Assembly: GCA_017437165.1 (NCBI GenBank)
Contig: JAFSBS010000432.1
Span: 1 to 10,782, forward strand
Origin: Clostridia bacterium
GTDB taxonomy: Bacteria; Bacillota; Clostridia; Oscillospirales; Acutalibacteraceae
Reading direction: 5' to 3'
Length of the DNA stretch: 10,782 bases
Shown: piece by piece, positions 1-6,637 of the stretch
Layout of the letters: every line of letters begins with the position of its first letter
Position numbering within the stretch: position 1 is the first letter of the stretch
Notes under the pieces: generated by a model
Seen by the model: only the letters and a program-made list of their open reading frames with translations
Database searches by the model: none
Told to the model about the DNA's origin: nothing
Position numbers and translations under genes: made by a program

Positions 1-58
1 AACATATTGTATTAAAATATCAATATTAAATTTATATATAAACTTTTAATATTTCTTG

Positions 59-87
59 TTGAATATATTACCAAAACATTGTATAAT
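59..87 (+). promoter_or_regulatory. Promoter of the zapA-dut-mnmE unit
   Basis: A TTGAAT -35 box (59-64) and a perfect TATAAT -10 box (82-87) are separated by 17 bp, a near-ideal housekeeping sigma factor promoter. The 58 bases upstream are almost pure A+T and could act as an UP element. Transcription would start near 94, leaving a leader of about 36 nt that carries the GGAGAGG ribosome binding site of zapA (112-118). Confidence 0.75.
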
Positions 88-129
88 TAGAGCAAAACAT
101 TTCATTTTTTCGGAGAGGATGGTAAGCTT

Positions 130-480
130 ATGGAAAAAACCACACATAAAGTAAAAGTTGCCGGTGCTACTTACAGTATTGTTTCTGATGATACCCCTGA
201 ATATATGTCTGCGCTTGCAAAAGAAGTAGATTTAAAAATCGACGGACTTTTAAAAAACAGTAATATGTCAACTACACAAGCGGCAGTTATTGCAGCACTT
301 GATTATGCAGATTCTTTAAAAAAGAGTGACTCTTCAACTGACAATATAAAAGCACAACTCAAAGAAAGTCTTAAAGATGTTGCAAAAGCAAAACAAGAAG
401 CAGACTTTTATAAGAGAGAACTTGAAAGATTGCAGGGTAGCAAAATAGCAGAAAATGAAGAAAATCCTGCTTTATGGTGA
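130..480 (+). CDS. zapA: Cell division protein ZapA
   Basis: ZapA is a small cytoplasmic protein that binds FtsZ and promotes bundling and cross-linking of filaments in the division ring. The 116-residue product has the family architecture. An N-terminal globular part (about residues 5-45, with the VAGATYSIVSDDTPEYM and AKEVDLKI patterns) is followed by a helix through AAVIAALDYADSLKK. A charged coiled-coil tail of about residues 70-105 then mediates dimerisation. The length is usual for Firmicute ZapA. The start is supported by GGAGAGG at 112-118, 11 nt upstream. It is the first gene after a strong promoter and is followed almost immediately by dut, so the genes are probably co-transcribed. 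Family membership is clear. The functional assignment is by family; nothing else in the window tests it. Confidence 0.88.
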   Translation: MEKTTHKVKVAGATYSIVSDDTPEYMSALAKEVDLKIDGLLKNSNMSTTQAAVIAALDYADSLKKSDSSTDNIKAQLKESLKDVAKAKQEADFYKRELERLQGSKIAENEENPALW

Positions 481-485
481 TAGAA

Positions 486-929
486 ATGAGTACATTAAAA
501 ATAAAAAAACTAAATGAAAACGCTGTTGTTCCGAAAAGAGCAACTTCCGGTAGTGCAGGTATGGACCTTTACGCAGTTTTAGATGAACCAATTACATTAA
601 AACAAGGCGAAACTGCGCTTATTCCTACAGGAATTGCAATCGCTTTAGAAAGTCCTTCTGAAGCGGCATTCATTTTTCCGAGAAGCGGTCTTTCTATAAA
701 ACACGGTATTGGTCTTTTAAATTCAGTTGGAGTTATTGACAGCGACTACCGTGGAGAAATTAAAGTCGGAGTTATAAATCAGATAGATAAGGAATATACA
801 ATTGAACCAAACGAAAGAATTGCCCAAATGGTAATTATGCCTGTAAGTCTTCCAAATATTATCGAAGTAGATGAATTAGATGAAACAGACCGTGGAGATG
901 GTGGTTTTGGTTCAACAAACAGATTTTGA
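486..929 (+). CDS. dut: Deoxyuridine 5'-triphosphate nucleotidohydrolase (dUTPase)
   Basis: Dut hydrolyses dUTP to dUMP and pyrophosphate, keeping uracil out of DNA and feeding dTMP synthesis. All five motifs of the trimeric dUTPase family are present. Counting from the ATG at 486 they are AGMDLYA (24-30), PRSGLS (65-70), GVIDSDYRGEI (82-92, with D85 as the water-activating aspartate), RIAQMV (111-116) and the flexible C-terminal lid RGDGGFGSTNRF (136-147). An upstream in-frame ATG at 474 would add four residues and overlap the zapA stop. The 486 start is preferred because GGTGA (476-480) sits 5 nt before it and MSTLKIKKL matches the family's usual N-terminus. At 147 residues the length is normal. 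It lies 5 bp after zapA and 33 bp before mnmE, in the same apparent operon. Confidence 0.95.
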   Translation: MSTLKIKKLNENAVVPKRATSGSAGMDLYAVLDEPITLKQGETALIPTGIAIALESPSEAAFIFPRSGLSIKHGIGLLNSVGVIDSDYRGEIKVGVINQIDKEYTIEPNERIAQMVIMPVSLPNIIEVDELDETDRGDGGFGSTNRF

Positions 930-962
930 TTTTTAATTATTTTAATTTTTGGAGATGTAATT

Positions 963-2327
963 TTGTCAACAATATCAGCTATTGTAACACCACAGACCGC
1001 CGCAGGTGTCGGCATTGTAAGACTTTCAGGTGAAGATGCAATAAAAATCGCAGATAAAGTCTTTAAAGGTGTTTCGGGTAAAAAATTAGAAGAAAAAAAC
1101 GGCTACACCGCTCTTTTCGGTCATATTTATGATGGTGATGATGTAATTGATGAAGCTGTTGCTTTGCTTTTCAGAGCGCCAAAAAGTTACACCGGTGAAG
1201 ATGTCGTAGAATTAAGTTGTCACGGCGGTCTTTATATTCTTTCAAGAGTTTTAAGGGCAACATTAAATGCCGGTGCAGTACCCGCCGAGCCCGGAGAATA
1301 CACAAAAAGGGCATTTTTAAATGGCAAGATGGATTTATCTGAAGCAGAAGCTGTTATGGCACTTATTTCTGCATCAGGTGAAGATGCCCGTGCCGCAACA
1401 CTTAATGCTTTAGATGGTAATTTAAACAGAGAAATTACCGAATGCAGAGATTCACTCGCGAGAACTGCGGCATTTTTAGCAGCGTGGGTAGATTACCCTG
1501 ACGAAGAAATTCCTGAAATAAGCAACGAAGAAATGATTACTTCGTTTTCAGATATTTTAAAAAGGCTCGACACTCTTTTAGAAGGGTTTGATGCAGGTCA
1601 GGCAATTTTAGAGGGTATTGACACTGCGATTGTCGGCAGACCAAATGTTGGTAAATCTACTCTTTTAAATGCACTCACCGGCAGAAACAGAGCAATCGTT
1701 ACATCAGTTGCGGGTACTACACGTGATGTTTTAGAAGAAACCGTAAGACTTGGCAATATCACCTTAAGACTTGCTGATACTGCAGGTATCCGTACTGAAA
1801 CAGATGATGAAATTGAAAAAATCGGTGTTGAGAGAGCAAAAGAGCGTTTTGAGAGAGCCGGTCTTGTATTTATGGTGCTTGACGGTGGCGAAAAAATCTC
1901 GGAAGATGACAAAGAACTTTTAAAACTCTGCAAAGATAAAAGAAGTATTGTTATTATAAACAAAAGCGATTTAAACAGGGTATTTTCTATTGATGATGTC
2001 AGAGAATATGCAGAAAACGTAGTTGAAATTTCCGCAAAAGACGGTGACGGAATTGACAAATTAAAACAAATTGTAGAAAAAACGGTTGGCACTGATGATT
2101 TCAACCCATCTGCACCACTTTTAACTACCGAAAGACAACGTGTATGCGTTAAAAAAGCAGTAGATAATTTAAAAGAAGCGTTAGATGGACTCGAAATGGG
2201 CATTACAACAGATGCAATAAATGTTTCAGTTGACTGTGCAATTGAAGAGCTTTCTGTCTTAACAGGTGAAAAGGCAACCGAAACAGTTGTGAATGAAGTG
2301 TTTAAAAACTTTTGTGTTGGTAAATAA
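963..2327 (+). CDS. mnmE: tRNA uridine-5-carboxymethylaminomethyl(34) synthesis GTPase MnmE
   Basis: With MnmG, MnmE installs the (carboxymethyl)aminomethyl group on U34 of tRNAs that read two-codon boxes. The 454 residues have the full domain order. First comes an N-terminal tetrahydrofolate-binding domain (about 1-115), then a helical domain into which a Ras-like G domain is inserted (about 217-375). G-domain motifs are G1 GRPNVGKST (225-233), G2 TTRD (252-255), G3 DTAG (272-275), G4 NKSD (333-336) and G5 SAK (357-359). The C-terminus is FCVGK, keeping the catalytic cysteine (C451). Translation starts at TTG 963: no in-frame ATG lies nearby, GGAG at 951-954 is correctly spaced, and the N-terminus STISAIVTPQTAAGVGIVRLSG fits the family. 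Its partner mnmG, normally the next gene in Firmicutes, is absent here; a terminator follows instead. Confidence 0.97.
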   Translation: MSTISAIVTPQTAAGVGIVRLSGEDAIKIADKVFKGVSGKKLEEKNGYTALFGHIYDGDDVIDEAVALLFRAPKSYTGEDVVELSCHGGLYILSRVLRATLNAGAVPAEPGEYTKRAFLNGKMDLSEAEAVMALISASGEDARAATLNALDGNLNREITECRDSLARTAAFLAAWVDYPDEEIPEISNEEMITSFSDILKRLDTLLEGFDAGQAILEGIDTAIVGRPNVGKSTLLNALTGRNRAIVTSVAGTTRDVLEETVRLGNITLRLADTAGIRTETDDEIEKIGVERAKERFERAGLVFMVLDGGEKISEDDKELLKLCKDKRSIVIINKSDLNRVFSIDDVREYAENVVEISAKDGDGIDKLKQIVEKTVGTDDFNPSAPLLTTERQRVCVKKAVDNLKEALDGLEMGITTDAINVSVDCAIEELSVLTGEKATETVVNEVFKNFCVGK

Positions 2328-2343
2328 TTATAATCTTATAACC

Positions 2344-2383
2344 AAACGGCAGGTAACGGATTTTTCGTATTCCTGCCGTTTTT
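2344..2383 (+). terminator. Intrinsic terminator after mnmE
   Basis: A 10-bp stem, AAACGGCAGG (2344-2353) paired with CCTGCCGTTT (2372-2381), is followed by T residues to 2383. It lies 17 bp after the mnmE stop codon. The sequence shows a classic G+C-rich stem running into a short U tract, so it should end the zapA-dut-mnmE transcript. Confidence 0.85.
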
Positions 2384-2401
2384 GTGTTGTAACAATAAAA
2401 C

Positions 2402-2437
2402 GCAAAGCACCACTCCCTTTCGGGAATGGTGCTTCGC
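2402..2437 (-). terminator. Stem-loop, probable terminator of noc
   Basis: AAGCACCA (2405-2412) pairs with TGGTGCTT (2427-2434). TCCC/GGGA continues inward across one C-A mismatch to a TTTC loop, and two more outer pairs exist beyond another mismatch. Read leftward, the stem is followed by TTTGCGTTTTATTG, a weak U-rich tail, so it could terminate leftward transcription from noc. It may equally be one of the repeat-like hairpins that fill this convergent intergenic region. Confidence 0.45.
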
Positions 2438-2473
2438 TGTGGATGTGGGGTGTGAAAGAGAAAGATATGGCTT

Positions 2474-2512
2474 GGGCGAAAATTCGCCCTATATAAACTC
2501 TGCATTGCAGAG
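2474..2512. repeat. Pair of short perfect palindromic hairpins
   Basis: Two hairpins lie 8 bp apart. GGGCGA (2474-2479) pairs with TCGCCC (2484-2489), and CTCTGC (2498-2503) pairs with GCAGAG (2507-2512). They sit between the converging mnmE and noc genes. No gene is visible in the 212 bp from 2328 to 2539. Compact back-to-back palindromes like these look like interspersed REP-type repeats, but repetition elsewhere in the genome cannot be seen from one window. Confidence 0.4.
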
Positions 2513-2539
2513 AATATACCGTAATAAATTTATAGTAAA

Positions 2540-3376
2540 TCAGACATCTACTATTTCAGTAGTAATTGCCTTGTCGCATGGTTTTGAAATTCTTACAACA
2601 TATTCAAAATATTCATCGGTTTCGCTTTTTGCTGTATCTGCTTCAATCCCCGCTTTTCTTATACTATCAACTGCGTGGTTTAATGTATTTATAAAAATTC
2701 TCATATCCTTAAAAACTTTAATTGGTTGCTTTTTAGGTTCTTTTCTTCGTCTTAAAATATCACCAATAAGTCGTTCAGACTCGCTTACTGTCAAGTGCCT
2801 TTCAATTATAATATCAAGAGCTTTGTTTCTTGCAGAATTATCGGGGAGTGCCAATAATGCTCTTGCGTGTCGTTCGGAAAGACCTGCTATTATAATTTTA
2901 TCACGAGTTTCTTCAGGCAGTCTTAAGAGTCTTAATTTATTTGAAAGTGTCGATTGTGCTTTACCTAATTTTCGCCCGATTTCTTCTTGTGAAAGAAAAT
3001 GCTCGGTCATAAGTCTTTCTATTGCAATCGCTTCTTCAAAAAAATCTAAATTCTGTCTTTGTACATTCTCAATTATTGCAAAAAGTGCTGACTGCTCGTC
3101 TGAAACATTCATTACAATACACGGTATTTTTACTACACCAATCATTCTTGCGGCTCTTAATCTTCTTTCGCCGGAAATAAGTTCAAAATTACCATTGTCA
3201 AGTGGTCTTACATTTATTGGTTGTAAAATACCGTTTGCTCTTATTGACGAAGCAAGATTTTCAAGTTCTATGTAATCGAACCTGACTCTTGGTTGATGTG
3301 GATTCGGGTAAATATTTTCGTGTGGGATAAGTTGAATCTGACAATTTGCTTTTCCTCTTGCTGAAGTTTTCAACAT
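2540..3376 (-). CDS. noc: Nucleoid occlusion protein Noc (ParB/Spo0J family CTPase)
   Basis: Noc is a ParB-like DNA-binding CTP clamp that spreads from its binding sites and blocks Z-ring assembly over the chromosome. The 278-residue product has an N-terminal ParB domain with the CTP-binding GERRLRAA box (69-76) and ENVQRQNL (103-110). A helix-turn-helix follows at about 128-150, then a C-terminal dimerisation domain (about 220-265). Two features favour Noc over ParB: the recognition-helix stretch GKAQSTLSNKLRLL, and the C-terminal pattern DMRIFINT...EYFEYVVRISK, which resembles Bacillus Noc as I recall it. Synteny agrees, since it lies directly after rsmG. ATG 3376 is preferred over ATG 3385 because AAGGA (3386-3390) is 9 nt before the former and abuts the latter. 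A weak TATATT -10 (3438-3443) lies upstream. The N-terminus lacks the evident amphipathic membrane helix of Bacillus Noc. Confidence 0.82.
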   Translation of the reverse strand: MLKTSARGKANCQIQLIPHENIYPNPHQPRVRFDYIELENLASSIRANGILQPINVRPLDNGNFELISGERRLRAARMIGVVKIPCIVMNVSDEQSALFAIIENVQRQNLDFFEEAIAIERLMTEHFLSQEEIGRKLGKAQSTLSNKLRLLRLPEETRDKIIIAGLSERHARALLALPDNSARNKALDIIIERHLTVSESERLIGDILRRRKEPKKQPIKVFKDMRIFINTLNHAVDSIRKAGIEADTAKSETDEYFEYVVRISKPCDKAITTEIVDV

Positions 3377-3464
3377 TTTTAACATTCCTTTTAATATTCA
3401 TTTTTTTCCACATCTCGTATCTCTTTGTTGTGACTACAATATAACACATAAACCCATAAAAATA

Positions 3465-3502
3465 AAGCATTTTCGGTCGGGAGAAATCGACAGAAAATGC
3501 TT
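3465..3502 (-). terminator. Intrinsic terminator of the rsmG operon
   Basis: AAGCATTTTC (3465-3474) pairs with GAAAATGCTT (3493-3502). After one mismatch, GTCG (3476-3479) pairs with CGAC (3488-3491) around an 8-nt loop. Read leftward, the stem is followed by TATTTTTAT. It starts 13 bp after the rsmG stop codon and should end the five-gene leftward transcript, so noc probably has its own promoter. Confidence 0.85.
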
Positions 3503-3515
3503 ATATTTATTGAAT

Positions 3516-4229
3516 TTAAAGGGGTTTTTTGGCGATTTGTGCAGATACTCTTGGATATTTTGTCGGAATTTGCGAAATCTTTTTGATTTTAATTATATTT
3601 CTTTCACCCGCTTCGCATAAATTGAAGTTATATTTCTCTTCAATTTTACCGGAAAGTGTCTTTAATGCATTAAAAGCATTCTCAATTTCTTTATCTGCCA
3701 AAGCACCTTTCATTGAAACAAAATAACCATTTTGTTTTACAAATGGCAAACAGTATTCTGAAAGAACACGGAGTTCTGCAACTGCTCTTGCAGTGGCAAA
3801 ATCATACTGCTCTCTGTACTCTTTCTTCTGCCCTGCTTCTTCTGCCCTCATATTAAGAATTTCGTAATTTGAAATCCCCATCTTTTCACCGATATCATTT
3901 ACAACTTTTAATTTTTTACCGGTTGAATCAAGAAGTGTTACCTTAACATCGGGTCTTGTGGCAGCAATTACAAGTCCCGGAAAACCTGCACCTGTACCAA
4001 CATCAATAATTTTTGAGTTCTCGGGAATATCAACATATTTTAAAAGCATAAGACTATCAATAAAATGCTTTACTGCAATTCCCTCATCGTCAGTAATGGC
4101 TGTGAGATTTATTTTTTCATTCCACTCTTTGAGCTCTTTTGCATAAACCTCTAATTTTTCAATTAAATCGTCAGAAACTGAAACGCCCATAACTTCTGAC
4201 TTTTCTTTGATTATATTTTTAATAGACAT
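3516..4229 (-). CDS. rsmG: 16S rRNA (guanine(527)-N(7))-methyltransferase RsmG
   Basis: RsmG (GidB) transfers a methyl group from S-adenosylmethionine to N7 of G527 in the 530 loop of 16S rRNA. Loss of the enzyme is known to give low-level streptomycin resistance in several bacteria. The 237-residue protein carries the hallmark sequences: NLTAI (41-45), KHFIDSL (54-60), SAM-binding motif I DVGTGAGFPG (76-85), LLDSTGKKL (99-107), ARAVAEL (147-153) and a C-terminal KYPR segment. Length and order are normal. The start is supported by AGGGG 5 nt upstream, which overlaps the stop codon of the GH31 gene. Only 1 bp separates the two genes, so translation is probably coupled. Placing rsmG last in an apparent sugar operon is unusual; the expected mnmG neighbour is missing. 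A terminator follows. Confidence 0.95.
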   Translation of the reverse strand: MSIKNIIKEKSEVMGVSVSDDLIEKLEVYAKELKEWNEKINLTAITDDEGIAVKHFIDSLMLLKYVDIPENSKIIDVGTGAGFPGLVIAATRPDVKVTLLDSTGKKLKVVNDIGEKMGISNYEILNMRAEEAGQKKEYREQYDFATARAVAELRVLSEYCLPFVKQNGYFVSMKGALADKEIENAFNALKTLSGKIEEKYNFNLCEAGERNIIKIKKISQIPTKYPRVSAQIAKKPL

Positions 4230-4230
4230 A

Positions 4231-6636
4231 TTAACCCCTGTATAATGAAGTAATTTCGAGTAATGGCTCTCTGTACTTTTTCGGTACTTTATTTAAGAAC
4301 AAATCATCTTTTAACACTTCATTAAATAATCTTTTGTTTTCATTGTTAATCTGGAATTTTGAAATTACATCAATAAGTTCTTCTTTCTTTTCTTTGTTAG
4401 AAAGGAATGTGCAAACTGAAAGAGAAACTGTAATTTCATCATTTGCAGTAACATCTTTTACAAGAATTTCAACAAATCCATTTTTATCTTTTCTTTCAAA
4501 TGATTTGTTTTCGCCATTCTTTGTAACTTTAATTTCACCATCAACAATATCGCGGAATTTAAGTAAATAATTTCTCTTTTCAGGTACAACTGAAATATCT
4601 CCATCTGCTTTTGCAATAGTAAATGTAATAGTTGAATTATCTTCTTTTACAATAAATGGTGTTTCGCAATATGCACCATTTTTAAAACTTAAAGTTGCAC
4701 CATCATCTTCATAGAGACGGAATTCATTATTACCTCTGAAAATAAGAAGCTCTAAATCCTTTGGATTTTCAACGGTATTATCTTTGTCATTCTTGCTCAT
4801 AGGAATAATTGCACCCTCTTTTGCAAGAACAGGAATTGTGCTTATATCTCTGAACATTTTAACAACAGAATTGCCACTATAAATTCTACCATTATAAATA
4901 TCAGTATATCTTCCCTCCGGCAACCACACTTTAGCCGAAGCCATGCCAATTTCTGCATTTGTATGTTCTGTAATAGGCGCTACAATAAGTTCTGTACCAA
5001 AGAAATACTCATTCTTTACTTTATAAGCATTTTCTTCCTGTGGGTATGTGTAATACATAGGCTCACAAATCGCCCTACCGTCTTTTTGAGTACGGCGGTT
5101 CATAGTATAAATGTACGGAAGAAGTTTATGTCTGAAACGAAGATTTTCAGTTGCAATCTTCTCAATTGGTGCGCTGTATTTCCAAGGCTCTTTACCCATA
5201 AATTCATTTGCTGTTGAATGAAGACGCATAACAGGGCTGTAAATACCAAACTGTACCCATCTTATATAAAGCTCGTCATCTTTTTTACCCCAACAGTGAC
5301 CACCAATGTCGTGACTCCACCAAGGGTAACCAACATTAGAAGCAGTAGCAGTAAAGTAAACCTGAAAATCAAGGCTCGACCATTTTTGTGTGGTATCACC
5401 ACTGAAACCTAACGGGTAACGCTGACTACCTGCGCCTGCAAAACGTGAAAGAATCAAAGGACGGTTGTTGTCTTTTGCATTATCAAGGAAGTGGTAATGA
5501 TTAAGCGCCCAAAGTGGGTCAAGACCCTTAATTTTTGTACGTGTTCCTTGTTGCCAGTCAATCCACCAAAAATCAACGCCCATTTTTTCCATAGGGTGAT
5601 GAAGCACTTTGAAATAATGCTCAACAAATTTTTCATCTGTAATATCAAACTGAACAGGCTCTTTTTTAGATGGGTCCTGCCCCATTTTTTCGCACATTTC
5701 TGTGTAGCAATCTTCATACCAACGAACACCTTGTGACGGGTGAAGATTAAACGTAACTTTGTAGTTATCATCCTGTAATTTTTTAAGGAATCCTTGTGGG
5801 TCAGGAAATAAATCTGTATTGAAACTGTAACCGGTCCAACCAACTGACCATACGTCATAAATGTATTCCAAAAAATTAAGGTGGGTTGATGGTTTAACAA
5901 CATCCTTACCGAATTTTTTACGGATATCCACCCAGTGCCAGTCCATATCTACAGTAGCAACTGTAATCGGAATTTCTTCCGCTTTGAATCTATCCATAAG
6001 CTTTAAGTATTCTTCCTGTGTGTATGCTTTATATCTGCTCCACCAGTTAGAAAGTGCATAACGCGGAATAAGTGGTGTTTCACCTGTTAATTTATATAAA
6101 TCCTGTGTTGCTCCAATATAGTTGTAACCATAAGCAAAGTAATATTCATCTTTACCCTTTGATTTTCTTGGTAAGATTTTACCATCATCTGTTAAAATGA
6201 GTGTTTTACTATCATCTAAAACTGCAACACCATCTTTTGAGCAAACACCATCACCCAAAGTGATAATACCCGCCGTAACATCGAGTGTACGACAAGTACC
6301 TTTTAAGTTACCACTATAATAATCTGTAACAACTCTGCCATCACGAAGTTTAATTCTTACCATTTTCTTTTCTGTAAAAGAATAAAAGAAATTACATTTT
6401 GTAGTTTTAATTTCTACAAAACCATTGCCATTTTTCACTTCAAAGCGTGGCTCATCAAAATCACGGAACCACACTGCCTGTGTTGGTTCATCGCAAAAAA
6501 CTCCGTTTTGTGATTCTTCAACACGCACCATACAAGGTGTAAGAACAGTAATCCTTGTATTACCTTTTAAGATAATATGACTGTCTTTTGCCTTTGGCGA
6601 AGTTTCAATTTTAAATTTATCAAAATATCTTTCCAT
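4231..6636 (-). CDS. Glycoside hydrolase family 31 protein (alpha-glucosidase type, substrate unknown)
   Basis: GH31 enzymes are retaining alpha-glycosidases or transglycosylases. The 801 residues show an N-terminal beta-sandwich (about 1-185), a catalytic TIM barrel (about 186-515), and C-terminal beta domains to about 740 with a DUF5110-like part. A helical tail of about 55 residues follows. The nucleophile is D360 in WWIDW and the acid/base is D414 in FSGDTTQKW. Substrate-pocket landmarks are VDMDWHW (229-235), WWSHDIGG (439-446) and RLHS (471-474). No signal peptide is visible, so the enzyme is probably cytoplasmic. An insertion of about 20-25 residues lies between MDWHWVDI and GWTGYSFN. 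The start has AGAGGG 8 nt upstream, inside the end of the preceding gene, 1 bp away. Alpha-glucosidase, alpha-xylosidase or alpha-N-acetylgalactosaminidase activity cannot be told apart here. Confidence 0.9.
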   Translation of the reverse strand: MERYFDKFKIETSPKAKDSHIILKGNTRITVLTPCMVRVEESQNGVFCDEPTQAVWFRDFDEPRFEVKNGNGFVEIKTTKCNFFYSFTEKKMVRIKLRDGRVVTDYYSGNLKGTCRTLDVTAGIITLGDGVCSKDGVAVLDDSKTLILTDDGKILPRKSKGKDEYYFAYGYNYIGATQDLYKLTGETPLIPRYALSNWWSRYKAYTQEEYLKLMDRFKAEEIPITVATVDMDWHWVDIRKKFGKDVVKPSTHLNFLEYIYDVWSVGWTGYSFNTDLFPDPQGFLKKLQDDNYKVTFNLHPSQGVRWYEDCYTEMCEKMGQDPSKKEPVQFDITDEKFVEHYFKVLHHPMEKMGVDFWWIDWQQGTRTKIKGLDPLWALNHYHFLDNAKDNNRPLILSRFAGAGSQRYPLGFSGDTTQKWSSLDFQVYFTATASNVGYPWWSHDIGGHCWGKKDDELYIRWVQFGIYSPVMRLHSTANEFMGKEPWKYSAPIEKIATENLRFRHKLLPYIYTMNRRTQKDGRAICEPMYYTYPQEENAYKVKNEYFFGTELIVAPITEHTNAEIGMASAKVWLPEGRYTDIYNGRIYSGNSVVKMFRDISTIPVLAKEGAIIPMSKNDKDNTVENPKDLELLIFRGNNEFRLYEDDGATLSFKNGAYCETPFIVKEDNSTITFTIAKADGDISVVPEKRNYLLKFRDIVDGEIKVTKNGENKSFERKDKNGFVEILVKDVTANDEITVSLSVCTFLSNKEKKEELIDVISKFQINNENKRLFNEVLKDDLFLNKVPKKYREPLLEITSLYRG

Positions 6637-6637
6637 A

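Noticed and set aside
22..53. AATATTAAA / TTTAATATT inverted repeat upstream of the zapA promoter
   Set aside because: The arms are pure A+T in a nearly pure A+T stretch, so a chance match is likely. There is no G+C-rich stem or U tract to call it a terminator.
2382..3275. A 297-codon open frame on the + strand
   Set aside because: It is antisense to noc, which has full family motifs, a ribosome binding site and conserved domains. The + strand translation resembles no family and starts inside the mnmE terminator.
3261..3470. A 69-codon open frame on the minus strand upstream of noc
   Set aside because: It runs through the rsmG terminator hairpin and into noc in another frame, with no recognisable product.
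3972..3985. A sequence resembling the Noc binding site ATTTCCCGGGAAAT
   Set aside because: Only about 10 of 14 positions match, and it lies in the conserved GFPG codons of rsmG, which explain the CCCGG core.
5454..5903. A 149-codon open frame on the minus strand inside the GH31 gene
   Set aside because: It is an alternate frame of the catalytic-domain region of the 801-residue GH31 protein and has no ribosome binding site of its own or recognisable content.
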